Below the pieces are notes generated by a model, which saw only the letters and a program-made list of their open reading frames with translations, had not been told where the DNA came from and searched no databases. Positions 1 through 6,928 of a stretch of DNA of 7,117 nt are shown here, one piece after another. Position 1 is the first letter of the stretch. Every line of letters begins with the position of its first letter. Source of the DNA: an uncultured Planctomycetaceae bacterium (lineage in GTDB: Bacteria; Planctomycetota; Planctomycetia; Planctomycetales; Planctomycetaceae); assembly GCA_937975745.1 (NCBI GenBank), contig CALJUK010000416.1, forward strand, positions 1 to 7,117. Direction: 5' to 3'. The position numbers and the translations under genes were made by a program.

Positions 1-1278
1 GTAGATACGAAGCAGCTTGACGAGTTGTCACTCGCCATCGTCGATCCGGATGAGAACGTCGGCCAGCAGAAGGGTGTCGCACGGGTCGCCGGGGCCAGCG
101 GTAAGAAGCCCGCCTTCTACCAGGACCTGCGCAAGGCCATGGACGATAAAAATATCGACATCGTCTCCATCGCCACACCCAACCACTGGCATGCGTTGGC
201 CGCCATCTGGGCCATTCAAGCCGGCAAAGACGTCTACGTCGAAAAGCCCGTCAGCCACAACGTCAGCGAAGGCCGCCGCATTGTCCAGGCCGCTCGCAAG
301 CACAACAGAATTTGTCAGGCCGGTACTCAATGCCGCTCGATGGCCGGTACGGTCGACATGATCAAGTTCGTCCATGCCGGTGGCATCGGCGAAGTCAAGC
401 TGGCTCGCGGTCTCTGCTACAAACGCCGCCCATCCATCGGACCCAAGGGGAACTACGATGTTCCTGCCGGCGTCGATTACAGCGTCTGGTTGGGACCAGC
501 ACCCGAAGCACCCCTCAGCCGTCCGCGGTTCCACTACGACTGGCATTGGCAGTGGCCCTATGGAAACGGCGACCTGGGCAACCAGGGCATCCACCAGATG
601 GATATCGCCCGCTGGGGTCTGAATGTGGACGGCCTGGGTGACAGCGTCCTGAGCTACGGTGGTCGACTCGGTTACGTCGATGCCGGCACGACGGCCAACA
701 CTCAGGTCTGTGTCCACAACTTCGGCGACAAGCGGTTGGTCTTCGAGACCCGCGGCCTGGTGACCGACGCCTACAAAGGCAGCAAGGTTGGCGTCGTCTT
801 CCACGGCACGAAGGGCTATGCGGTTCAACTTTCGTATGACCGGTCAGCCGCCTTCGACCTGGATGGCAACATGATCAAGAGCTTCGAGGGTGGTGGAGAC
901 CACTTCCAGAACTTCCTGGATGCCGTTCACAGCCGCAACCACGAAGATTTGGCCGGCGACATCGAAGAAGGCCATCTTTCGTCGGCCCTCTGTCACCTGG
1001 GGAACATTTCCCTGCAGTCAGGCAAGGCCGAGTCCGCCAAGGAAATCGGTCAGCACTTCTCCGGCGATGCCGAACTGTCCGAAACATTCGAGCGAACCGC
1101 TCAGCACCTGGCTGACAATGAAGTCGACCTGGCGAAGGCCAAGATCATCATGGGACCGAAGCTGGAACTCGTTTCCGGGGAGGAAGTCTTCAAGGGTGAT
1201 CGCAACTCGGCCGTCAACGCAATGCTGACCCGCGAATACCGGGCACCGTTCGTTGTTCCGACCGAGAACAACGTCTAA
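1..1278 (+). CDS. Gfo/Idh/MocA family oxidoreductase, 5'-truncated by the window edge
   Basis: The frame is open from base 1 to the TAA at 1276-1278, giving 425 residues without the start. The fragment begins around the second strand of the NAD(P)-binding Rossmann fold (LSLAIVDPDEN, residues 9-19, with the Asp that would contact the cofactor ribose), so the GxGxxG turn and any signal peptide lie upstream. Family landmarks are TPNHWH (59-64), the cofactor/catalytic EKP motif (81-83), and DLGNQGIHQMDIARW (191-205), which carries the DxGxHxxD-type active-site His and Asp of the second domain. The YDWHWQWPYGNGD stretch just before it is typical of the large secreted planctomycete subfamily. Members oxidise or reduce sugars, inositols or related polyols with NAD(P); the substrate here cannot be read from sequence. 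Export by Tat is common in this subfamily but cannot be checked because the N-terminus is missing. A terminator follows closely, so this is the last gene of its transcript. Confidence 0.93.
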   Translation, partial: VDTKQLDELSLAIVDPDENVGQQKGVARVAGASGKKPAFYQDLRKAMDDKNIDIVSIATPNHWHALAAIWAIQAGKDVYVEKPVSHNVSEGRRIVQAARKHNRICQAGTQCRSMAGTVDMIKFVHAGGIGEVKLARGLCYKRRPSIGPKGNYDVPAGVDYSVWLGPAPEAPLSRPRFHYDWHWQWPYGNGDLGNQGIHQMDIARWGLNVDGLGDSVLSYGGRLGYVDAGTTANTQVCVHNFGDKRLVFETRGLVTDAYKGSKVGVVFHGTKGYAVQLSYDRSAAFDLDGNMIKSFEGGGDHFQNFLDAVHSRNHEDLAGDIEEGHLSSALCHLGNISLQSGKAESAKEIGQHFSGDAELSETFERTAQHLADNEVDLAKAKIIMGPKLELVSGEEVFKGDRNSAVNAMLTREYRAPFVVPTENNV

Positions 1279-1308
1279 CCGACGTTTCAATCACTGACGA
1301 ACGCGACA

Positions 1309-1342
1309 AGCCGTCGCTGCCCCGTGCAGCGGCGGCTTTTTG
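1309..1342 (+). terminator. Rho-independent terminator after the oxidoreductase gene
   Basis: A 12-bp stem (1309-1320 with 1326-1337) has only one G-U wobble (T1314 with G1332). The loop is CCCGT, and the 3' arm runs straight into TTTTT at 1337-1341. It starts 30 nt after the oxidoreductase stop codon and separates that gene from the TPR gene. It also argues against translation of the TPR gene from the in-frame TTG at 1340, which would sit inside the T-run. Confidence 0.85.
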
Positions 1343-1465
1343 TTGGGAAGAGGTCGAATCTCCCGATTCTCAGCGGCCGGGGTCATCCCTGCCGTTCGTC
1401 AGAACTGGCATGCTCCCCAAAAACGGAGCCAGATGGCAACAGAGTCTGAACTGCCCGCAAGGGCC

Positions 1466-1470
1466 AGGAG
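1466..1470 (+). promoter_or_regulatory. Shine-Dalgarno that decides the GTG start of the TPR gene
   Basis: AGGAG is followed by a 7-nt spacer (ACTCACG) and GTG at 1478. The rival in-frame ATG at 1433 has only GGAG at 1425-1428 with a tight 4-nt spacer. The TTG at 1340 lies in the upstream terminator. Spacing and strength favour 1478. Confidence 0.6.
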
Positions 1471-1477
1471 ACTCACG

Positions 1478-2764
1478 GTGACCAGACGCAAAAAGCAACA
1501 CAGTCCCGAGCCAATCGGCCGCGAGAGGACTGTCCTGACCAATGTGAAACAGCCTCGAATCTGGGTCTCCATCCTGATCGTCGGCGGAATCGTGCTCGCG
1601 GTGCCTCTGTTTCGGGTCGCGTCCCACTGGCGCGCCGAGATGATTGCACCGGCCCAACTAGCCTCTGCCGAAGCGGCCATGCAGCAGGGACGGCCCGAGG
1701 CGGCGATTTCCAATCTTGTTTGGTTGAGGCGTCATCTGCCGGACAATCGCAAGGCAGCCGTCCTGCTGGGAAGCTGCTATCTGGCAACGAAACAGTTCGA
1801 ACCCGCCATCCAGGTGCTTTCGACAGTGCCGCCGTCCTCGTCGTACTTCCGTCGGGCATCGGCCGGTCTGCTACGCTGTTATTTGAACACGGCTCGGATG
1901 CAGAGCGCCGAAGAACTGATGGAGCAGTATCTGCAGCGGTTCGCGGACGACGAAGGGGTCCTCGCCGAGTTGTACTGGCTGTACTTCAACCAGCTTCGGA
2001 CGGACGAACTGGAGCAGTTTCTGGGCGAACGCATCGCCCGTGGTGTCAGCCCGCATGTCTGGCTGTATCATCGAATGCGATATCGCAAGAACCCGCCCAT
2101 CGCGCAGGAGCTCATGTCGCTGCTGAACCGCATCAACACGGATGCGCCAGGCCAACCGAGTATCGTGCTCGCTTTGGCTCGCTGTCACTGGAAGCTCGGC
2201 GAGACAGCCGCCGCGCAGCGCGAGTTCGATCGCGCACTGCAGATGAGGCCCAACCATGCAGAGACCCTGTTGACCGCCTGTGAGTTCTTCCTGGAGAGTT
2301 CCCAGCCGGAAGCAGCCGAGCGAGTTCTGGCCCGTTTCGATACGCCGGAATCCATTTCCACTCCACCTGCCTGTCAGCCGCGCGTGCACTGGTTGCGGAG
2401 CCAACTCGCCTTCGGACGACAGCAGTATTCCCACGCCCTCCAGGAAATCGAGCGAGCGCTCGAACTGCGGCCCAGTCGATTGGAGTACATTCAACACAAG
2501 TCGATGTTGTTGCGGGCCACTGGCGAGGTCCAGCAGGCAGCCGACTTGCGACAGATGCTGCGAAGGATGGTTGACAGCGAAGAAGCATTGCGCGAGATCG
2601 TTGCCAGCGGCGAGATTGACCACGTCACGCCCGAGTTGTGTCGCGTTATTGCCGCCCACTGTCGTGTGCTGAAAGAAACGACAGAAGCGGAGGCCTGGGA
2701 GAAGCTGGCTGCACAACATCGCACGGTCTCTCACGCGCCTGCTCAAGCGGGGACAAAGAATTAA
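1478..2764 (+). CDS. Membrane-anchored tetratricopeptide repeat (TPR) protein
   Basis: With the GTG at 1478 the product is 428 residues. A basic N-terminus (TRRKKQ) is followed by one hydrophobic segment, IWVSILIVGGIVLAVPLF (about residues 28-45), with no cleavage site evident, so it is probably a signal anchor leaving the rest on the outer face of the inner membrane. The remainder is alpha-helical with TPR-like units at roughly 60-90, 91-124, 125-157, 227-260, 261-290, 301-334 and 335-364. The best are PSIVLALARCHWKLGETAAA..ALQMRPN and the one ending ERALELRPS, which show the small/aromatic TPR spacing and the closing Pro-Asn or Pro-Ser. No catalytic motif is visible, so a scaffold or protein-binding role is likely. 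The stop is 10 nt before the FG-GAP lipoprotein gene, so the two are probably co-transcribed and co-functional. An ATG at 1433 would add 15 residues and is the main alternative start. Confidence 0.87.
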   Translation: MTRRKKQHSPEPIGRERTVLTNVKQPRIWVSILIVGGIVLAVPLFRVASHWRAEMIAPAQLASAEAAMQQGRPEAAISNLVWLRRHLPDNRKAAVLLGSCYLATKQFEPAIQVLSTVPPSSSYFRRASAGLLRCYLNTARMQSAEELMEQYLQRFADDEGVLAELYWLYFNQLRTDELEQFLGERIARGVSPHVWLYHRMRYRKNPPIAQELMSLLNRINTDAPGQPSIVLALARCHWKLGETAAAQREFDRALQMRPNHAETLLTACEFFLESSQPEAAERVLARFDTPESISTPPACQPRVHWLRSQLAFGRQQYSHALQEIERALELRPSRLEYIQHKSMLLRATGEVQQAADLRQMLRRMVDSEEALREIVASGEIDHVTPELCRVIAAHCRVLKETTEAEAWEKLAAQHRTVSHAPAQAGTKN

Positions 2765-2769
2765 AGGAG
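2764..2769 (+). promoter_or_regulatory. Shine-Dalgarno for the GTG start of the FG-GAP lipoprotein gene
   Basis: AAGGAG overlaps the last base of the TPR gene's TAA stop and lies 5 nt before GTG at 2775. It is the strongest ribosome-binding site in the window. It favours the GTG over the in-frame ATGs at 2817 and 2841, neither of which has a purine-rich site in front. The overlap with the stop codon suggests translational coupling. Confidence 0.7.
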
Positions 2770-2774
2770 TCCGA

Positions 2775-4697
2775 GTGGACACATCTCGTCGCGGTTCAAT
2801 CGTCGCCGGCCCGACAATGCGACACGACACACGACACGACATGCAATGCGGATTCCGATCGGCGGTCCGACGCCGGTCGGCCTGCCGTCTTGCAGCCGCA
2901 GCCGTGCTGACGCTCGCCAGCTTTGTGGTCGGGTGCGGCAACCCATCCGGAAACTCGACCGCAGAGACGCCCGACGCAACGAGCCCCTCAGCGGACAGCC
3001 CCGCGACTGCCGCCTCAGTCCACCCGTTGTCGCAGCCAGGCATGCCGGCCACGTCGCCGATCCGTTTTGCCGCAATGGCCCAGCAGTCGGGAGTCGATTT
3101 TCTCTACTACGGCAATCCCACTTCACAACATTACATGACGGAACAAAACGGCGGTGGCATCGGTCTGTTGGACTTCGATGGCGATGGGTGGCTGGACATC
3201 TTTCTTGCCAACGGTTCGGACTTTGCAAACCCCGCTGAGAAGGCCGGTGCCTTTCATCACCTGTATCGTTCGCGGGGTGCCGCGGCCGAGGGACCCCGTT
3301 TTGACCAGGTGGCTGCCTTGGCCGGTGTGAGTGTGGCCGATTTCGGAATGGGTGTCACTTGCGCGGATTTCAACAACGACGGCTTTGTCGACCTGTATCT
3401 CAACACCTACGGACCGAATCGACTGTGGGAGAATAACGGGGATGGAACATTTTCTGATGTGACGGCCGAGAGTGGTACCGGCGATGACCAGTGGGGGACC
3501 AGTTCCGCGTTCGCCGATCTGGATGGTGACGGCGATCTCGATTTGTACGTGGTGAACTATGTCGAATACTCGCCAGACGACCCGCCCTGTCATCTCACCG
3601 TAAACGGAAAGCCGATTCGCATCTCGTGCGGTCCAATCGGTCGTACCGCTCAACAGGATGTCCTGTATGAGAACCTGGGGAACGGGCAATTCGCCGACGT
3701 CAGCCAGCGGGCCGGTCTGCGTTTGGAGTATCCGGGCAAGGGGCTGGCCGTTCAGATTGTCGATGTCGATCGGGACAGCAGGCCCGACATCTACGTGGCC
3801 AACGACATGACCGACAATCACTTGTTTCTGAATCGCGGGAATTTGCAGTTCGAAGAGCAGGGGCTACTTCAAGGTGTTGCGGTCGGAACCGACGGTCTGC
3901 CGCAGTCTTCGATGGGAATTGCGTGTGCCGATGCGAATCGCGACGGACTGTGGGACCTGTTCGTGACCAACTTCGAAAACGACGTCAACGATTTCTACCG
4001 GCAGGTCGAGCAGAGAGGTTTCCTGACGATGAATGCCCAACTGGGGCTCGACTTGCCTTCCCGTCCCATGCTCGCCTTCGGGACTGTCTTTGCTGACTTC
4101 GATCTCGATCAGTGGCCCGATCTGTTCGTGGCCAACGGTCACATCTGGGACCTGAAGTCTGCGGGGACGGGCCACGAATACGAAATGACCGCACAACTGT
4201 TTCGCAATCGGAACGGCGAACGATTCGAAGACGTCTCTGTTCTCAGTGGCTCCTACTTCAGTCGAAAAGTCCTCGGCCGTGCGGTGGCCGTCGGCGATCT
4301 CGATAACGATCGGGCTGCCGATCTGGTCGTCTCGCACGAGCTGACACCGGCAGAGATTCTGCGGAACGAAAGCGCTCGCTCGGGTGGAGCGGTCTCTCTG
4401 GCCGTCGTCGGTGTCTCGGAAGCGCGGCAGCCGTTGGGTGTCACGGTCGAAGTCGTCACAGGCGAGGTTCGACAGATGTGGACGATTCCCTCGGGTGGGA
4501 GCTTCCAGTCATCCAGTGATCCGCGGTTGATCGTACCCGTGGGTCACTCGACAAAGCTTGATTCGGTGAAGGTCTATTGGCCTCACGGCAGCGAAGAGTG
4601 GCGGGATTTGTCGATCGACGCTGCAATTCTTCTGGTCGAGGGAACGGGAATTCGCAGCGAACAATCGGTGTCGCGGGCTTCTCAACCGCGGCGTTGA
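2775..4697 (+). CDS. CRTAC1-like lipoprotein: seven FG-GAP/VCBS repeats plus ASPIC/UnbV domain
   Basis: The product is 640 residues. A basic stretch, a hydrophobic core (LAAAAVLTLASF) and the lipobox V51-V-G-C54 predict a signal-peptidase II lipoprotein, followed by a Ser/Thr/Pro/Ala linker to about residue 90. Seven Asp-rich calcium-type loops follow: DFDGDGWLD (133), DFNNDGFVD (198), DLDGDGDLD (248), DVDRDSRPD (330), DANRDGLWD (386), DFDLDQWPD (441) and DLDNDRAAD (508). Seven is the blade number of an integrin-alpha-type beta-propeller. A Cys pair (C272 and C285, the latter in SCGP) lies at a place where this family often has two cysteines. The C-terminal part (about 553-622) matches ASPIC/UnbV, with SVKVYWPHGSEEW as its core; the usual FGLG-like step reads VPVG here. 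The likely location is periplasmic or surface, with a ligand-binding or adhesive role; the ligand is unknown. The upstream partner is the TPR protein. The N-terminus ahead of the signal core is unusually long, so a start at 2841 remains possible. Confidence 0.92.
   Translation: MDTSRRGSIVAGPTMRHDTRHDMQCGFRSAVRRRSACRLAAAAVLTLASFVVGCGNPSGNSTAETPDATSPSADSPATAASVHPLSQPGMPATSPIRFAAMAQQSGVDFLYYGNPTSQHYMTEQNGGGIGLLDFDGDGWLDIFLANGSDFANPAEKAGAFHHLYRSRGAAAEGPRFDQVAALAGVSVADFGMGVTCADFNNDGFVDLYLNTYGPNRLWENNGDGTFSDVTAESGTGDDQWGTSSAFADLDGDGDLDLYVVNYVEYSPDDPPCHLTVNGKPIRISCGPIGRTAQQDVLYENLGNGQFADVSQRAGLRLEYPGKGLAVQIVDVDRDSRPDIYVANDMTDNHLFLNRGNLQFEEQGLLQGVAVGTDGLPQSSMGIACADANRDGLWDLFVTNFENDVNDFYRQVEQRGFLTMNAQLGLDLPSRPMLAFGTVFADFDLDQWPDLFVANGHIWDLKSAGTGHEYEMTAQLFRNRNGERFEDVSVLSGSYFSRKVLGRAVAVGDLDNDRAADLVVSHELTPAEILRNESARSGGAVSLAVVGVSEARQPLGVTVEVVTGEVRQMWTIPSGGSFQSSSDPRLIVPVGHSTKLDSVKVYWPHGSEEWRDLSIDAAILLVEGTGIRSEQSVSRASQPRR
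2820..2841 (+). repeat. Short in-frame direct repeat in the lipoprotein N-terminus
   Basis: CGACACGACA occurs at 2820-2829 and again at 2832-2841, separated by CA. In the lipoprotein frame it encodes RHD-T-RHD, just before the ATG at 2841. It lies in the overlong region ahead of the signal-peptide core and may be a replication-slippage product. Confidence 0.75.
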
Positions 4698-4816
4698 AGA
4701 GGTTTCGACAGCCCGCCTCCCCCGCGTCTTGCTCGAAGACTTCATTGACAGGAAGAACGCGACACTCATTTCGAGCCGCTTGTCCTGCGGTCATGTCCGA
4801 GAGACTCGGCTTGCTG

Positions 4817-6019
4817 TCACTCGTCCATGGGCTCCGGGTCAAGCGGCGGAGGGACCCAACCCGCCTTGCGGTACAGCATGGGCCGTTCTTCGTCGTCGGT
4901 GAGGATGCGACAGTAACTGTCGTAACGGAGCTGCGAAATCAACCTCCAGGCGACGGCTTCTTTCACGCCGCAACCGGTTTCGTGCGTGTGCGTGCAGCTG
5001 GGAAACCGGCAGCGGGTCACAAACGGGCGGAACTCGATGAAGTAGGCTTCGACTTCGCCGGGGTCGACATCCCACAAATACAGCTGGCGAATGCCGGGGG
5101 TATCGACGACCCATCCCCCAAATGAAAGTTCCAGCAGTTCCGCCGAGCGTGTGGTATGCCGTCCCTTGCCCGTGTAGGGGCTGACATGGGTCGTTTGGCG
5201 AACTAGCGAGGGGTTGATTGCGTTCAGCAGCGACGATTTTCCCACACCGCTCTGGCCCGTCACAACGGAAGCCCGCCCCTGCATCAACGACTTCAACCGG
5301 GCAATTCCCCGACCGGTTACCGTGCTGGTATCCACAATGTCGTAGCCCAGCCGACCGTACAGTCCAACAACCGGCTGCAATTCGGCCGGTGCGACCAGGT
5401 CGGATTTGTTGATGCAGATAATGGGCCGCGAGTTCCCTTTGGCGGCACTGATGAGAAAGCGGTCGATCAAACCCGGCTTGAGTGGCGGTTCCAAGGCCGA
5501 CACGATGATCAACGCACAGTCGATGTTCGACACCAGCACATGTTCGCGGCGGTAGCTTCCCCGGGAGAGTGTCGACGTCCGCGGTTCGACAGACTCGATG
5601 ACCGCTTGGTCGGCCCGACCGGACGGCGTGATGAGAACCCTGTCGCCAGCCACGACGGCTGTCCGTTCGTCACTTGCCAGAGTCTGTAGCACACGGCGGA
5701 CACTGCATTCGTAGAGTTGCCCATTGTCGGCCCGGACCATCTTGTGCAGTCCGACCGAACGGAGGACACGGCCGGCCAGGCAGTTGTCGGGGTTCACCGA
5801 CCGAACGATCTGCTCGTCGTCTGTATCGGAAGACTCGACACCGACAATCGTCCGATGCCGCGTCAGTTCTCCCTTGCCGGAAAGACGTTCGCCGGACGCC
5901 AGGTTTTCGGCAACCTGCTCGTCCACCAAGGCGTCCCGCGTGAGGTCTTTGCGGCGGGCTCGCTTCTGGCGGTTCTTGCGAAATGCCAGGCGGACTTTTT
6001 TTGCCTTTTTCTTGGCCAA
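4817..6019 (-). CDS. rsgA: Ribosome small-subunit-dependent GTPase A (circularly permuted GTPase)
   Basis: The product is 400 residues. RsgA is a cytoplasmic GTPase that acts late in 30S maturation, with GTP hydrolysis stimulated by the small subunit. The permuted motif order G4-G5-G1-G2-G3 is visible: NKSD (204-207), TSTVTG (231-236), the P-loop GQSGVGKSS (255-263), GRHTT (286-290) and DTPG (306-309). An OB-fold spans about 80-146. The C-terminal zinc site is C337, C342, H344 and C350 in RCRFPSCTHTHETGC, with the spacing of E. coli YjeQ. The first 25 residues are Lys/Arg-rich (MAKKKAKKVRLAFRKNRQKR), a style I recall from planctomycete RsgA and fit for rRNA contact. The start is TTG; no in-frame ATG or GTG precedes it before the upstream stop, and only a weak CGGA sits 7 nt ahead. 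It follows the FHA gene by 69 nt on the same strand. Every motif residue expected for activity is present. Confidence 0.97.
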   Translation of the reverse strand: MAKKKAKKVRLAFRKNRQKRARRKDLTRDALVDEQVAENLASGERLSGKGELTRHRTIVGVESSDTDDEQIVRSVNPDNCLAGRVLRSVGLHKMVRADNGQLYECSVRRVLQTLASDERTAVVAGDRVLITPSGRADQAVIESVEPRTSTLSRGSYRREHVLVSNIDCALIIVSALEPPLKPGLIDRFLISAAKGNSRPIICINKSDLVAPAELQPVVGLYGRLGYDIVDTSTVTGRGIARLKSLMQGRASVVTGQSGVGKSSLLNAINPSLVRQTTHVSPYTGKGRHTTRSAELLELSFGGWVVDTPGIRQLYLWDVDPGEVEAYFIEFRPFVTRCRFPSCTHTHETGCGVKEAVAWRLISQLRYDSYCRILTDDEERPMLYRKAGWVPPPLDPEPMDE

Positions 6020-6026
6020 GCGAATA

Positions 6027-6088
6027 TCCGTTCTTTGTCCGACACACTCCGCCGAGAAGGGGGACTCACCGACCGAAACGAACGGACA
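6027..6088 (-). promoter_or_regulatory. Possible alternative-pairing leader between the FHA gene and rsgA
   Basis: In mRNA sense, TGTCCGTTC (6088-6080) begins one base past the FHA stop codon. It can pair either with GAACGGA (6033-6027, 7 bp), which contains the only Shine-Dalgarno-like bases before the rsgA TTG, or with CGGACA (6041-6036, 6 bp). The two pairings exclude each other. Short perfect matches like these can occur by chance in a 69-nt spacer, so this is a candidate only. Confidence 0.25.
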
Positions 6089-6622
6089 TCATTTCTGTTT
6101 GGCGTCGGTCCACCACGTCTCGAAGTCGAGATCGTTGTTATTCGGCTGTTCAGACGCGGGGTCAGGCTCTTCCGTCCCGTCCCGCGGTATTGGCACGTCA
6201 GGCGGCATATTCCGCCGAGAACGACTCGACCGGTTCCTGTCGCGAGTCCGGTCTAAAGGCTTGATCTGAGTCAGCCCCGCCTTCTCGAGCAACCCCATTT
6301 CGAGCGGGTCTTCCTCGTCCGGCGGAGGTGCGTCGGATTGCGGCGTGTAATTGAGTTCGAAGCGATGTTTGGCGATGGCCAGCACGTCGCCGGGAACCAG
6401 AAACTTCGAATCGTACCGAACCCCGTTCACCTTAATGCCGTTGGTGCTCTGCAAGTCGCGAACGCACAAGTACCCGTTGATCATGTCGAGTGGGCAGTGA
6501 TGCGACGAAACGTTGGGGAAGCGGAGGCAGATGTCGCACCGACTTCGCCGGCCGGTCAAGAGTGTCGACTTCAGCAGCGGGATGGGGTCTCCCCCTCCGC
6601 AAGGTATCAGTTCACCGAGCAT
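6089..6622 (-). CDS. FHA (forkhead-associated) domain protein with charged C-terminal tail
   Basis: From the ATG at 6622 the product is 177 residues. The FHA domain fills about residues 3-92. Its phosphothreonine-binding signature is intact: G24-R25 (in TGRRSRCD), S39 and H42 (NVSSHHC), and N61-G62 with N66-G67 (QSTNGIKVNG). FHA domains bind phosphothreonine peptides and so usually act downstream of Ser/Thr kinases. The tail, about 93-177, is low in complexity and rich in Pro, Asp, Glu and Arg, ending DLDFETWWTDAKQK; it may be a flexible peptide-binding region. No membrane segment is seen, so it should be cytoplasmic. I chose 6622 because the fold starts right there (MLGELIPCGGG), as I recall for similar planctomycete proteins. 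In-frame starts at 6673 (ATG) and 6736 (GTG) would add 17 or 38 residues with no recognisable domain; no candidate has a strong ribosome-binding site. It lies 69 nt upstream of rsgA and is probably co-transcribed with it. Confidence 0.9.
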   Translation of the reverse strand: MLGELIPCGGGDPIPLLKSTLLTGRRSRCDICLRFPNVSSHHCPLDMINGYLCVRDLQSTNGIKVNGVRYDSKFLVPGDVLAIAKHRFELNYTPQSDAPPPDEEDPLEMGLLEKAGLTQIKPLDRTRDRNRSSRSRRNMPPDVPIPRDGTEEPDPASEQPNNNDLDFETWWTDAKQK

Positions 6623-6737
6623 TGTGCTGTCCGGCAACGATCGAAGCCCGTTGTGTTCCTGAGGTTTGCGCATTCCGATTTGCCCCAACGCCCCGATTCC
6701 GTCGCCGATTTTGGGACGCCGGAGGGCTTTCAGCACG

Positions 6738-6768
6738 GTGGTGTCGCATCAGATGAGAAGGACACCAC
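6738..6768. repeat. Perfect 8-bp inverted repeat in the FHA gene leader
   Basis: GTGGTGTC (6738-6745) and GACACCAC (6761-6768) are perfect inverted copies around a 15-nt spacer, which itself contains CATC-A-GATG. Arm centres are 23 bp apart, close to two helical turns, so this could be an operator for a dimeric regulator; as RNA it would be an 8-bp hairpin. No T-run follows on either strand, so it is not an intrinsic terminator. On the minus strand it ends one base before the GTG at 6736. Confidence 0.6.
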
Positions 6769-6789
6769 AAAAGGCCCGGCAGAGATTTC

Positions 6790-6817
6790 ATTATTACGTC
6801 TACGAAACTGTTCGCAA
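6790..6817 (-). promoter_or_regulatory. Candidate sigma70-type promoter for the FHA-rsgA unit
   Basis: On the minus strand TTGCGA (6817-6812, 4 of 6 with TTGACA) and AATAAT (6795-6790, 5 of 6 with TATAAT) are 16 nt apart. The local sequence is more A+T-rich than its surroundings. Transcription would begin near 6783, leaving about 160 nt of leader before the ATG at 6622, with the inverted repeat inside the leader. Planctomycete promoters are poorly defined by sequence, so this is tentative. Confidence 0.35.
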
Positions 6818-6866
6818 GCTCTCGCTGCAAAACAACAATTCCTTCGCGCAAAAATTGTGTCCTCTA

Positions 6867-6893
6867 ACCGTCAACCGGCCGGATTGAATCGGT
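6867..6893. repeat. Imperfect palindrome upstream of the candidate promoter
   Basis: The arms ACCG-TCAA-CCGG and CCGG-(a)-TTGA-(at)-CGGT match over 12 bases with one 1-nt and one 2-nt bulge, centred on the CCGGCCGG core at 6875-6882. It lies about 50 bp upstream of the candidate -35 box. It could be a regulator site, but the bulges weaken the case. Confidence 0.3.
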
Positions 6894-6928
6894 CATAACG
6901 CGGTGCGGCAGCCCTGCTTGTCGGTCAC

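Noticed and set aside
28..828. Open frame on the minus strand (266 codons) opposite the oxidoreductase
   Set aside because: It mirrors the codon structure of the Gfo/Idh/MocA gene and has no recognisable motif.
1340..1477. Upstream extension of the TPR gene to the TTG at 1340
   Set aside because: The TTG lies inside the T-run of a strong terminator, and a much better ribosome site serves the GTG at 1478.
1871..3052. Long open frame on the minus strand (393 codons) across the TPR and lipoprotein genes
   Set aside because: It is antisense to two well-supported genes and shows no domain; long antisense frames arise readily from G+C-rich codon bias.
3123..3821. Open frame on the minus strand (232 codons) opposite the FG-GAP repeats
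   Set aside because: Its repeated acidic and Ile/Val pattern is the complement of the Asp-rich calcium loops on the plus strand, so it is a shadow.
4797..4809. Hairpin CCGAG-AGA-CTCGG between the converging lipoprotein and rsgA genes as a shared terminator
   Set aside because: The stem is only 5 bp with a 3-nt loop and no T-run follows on either strand. Termination here may be Rho-dependent, which cannot be seen.
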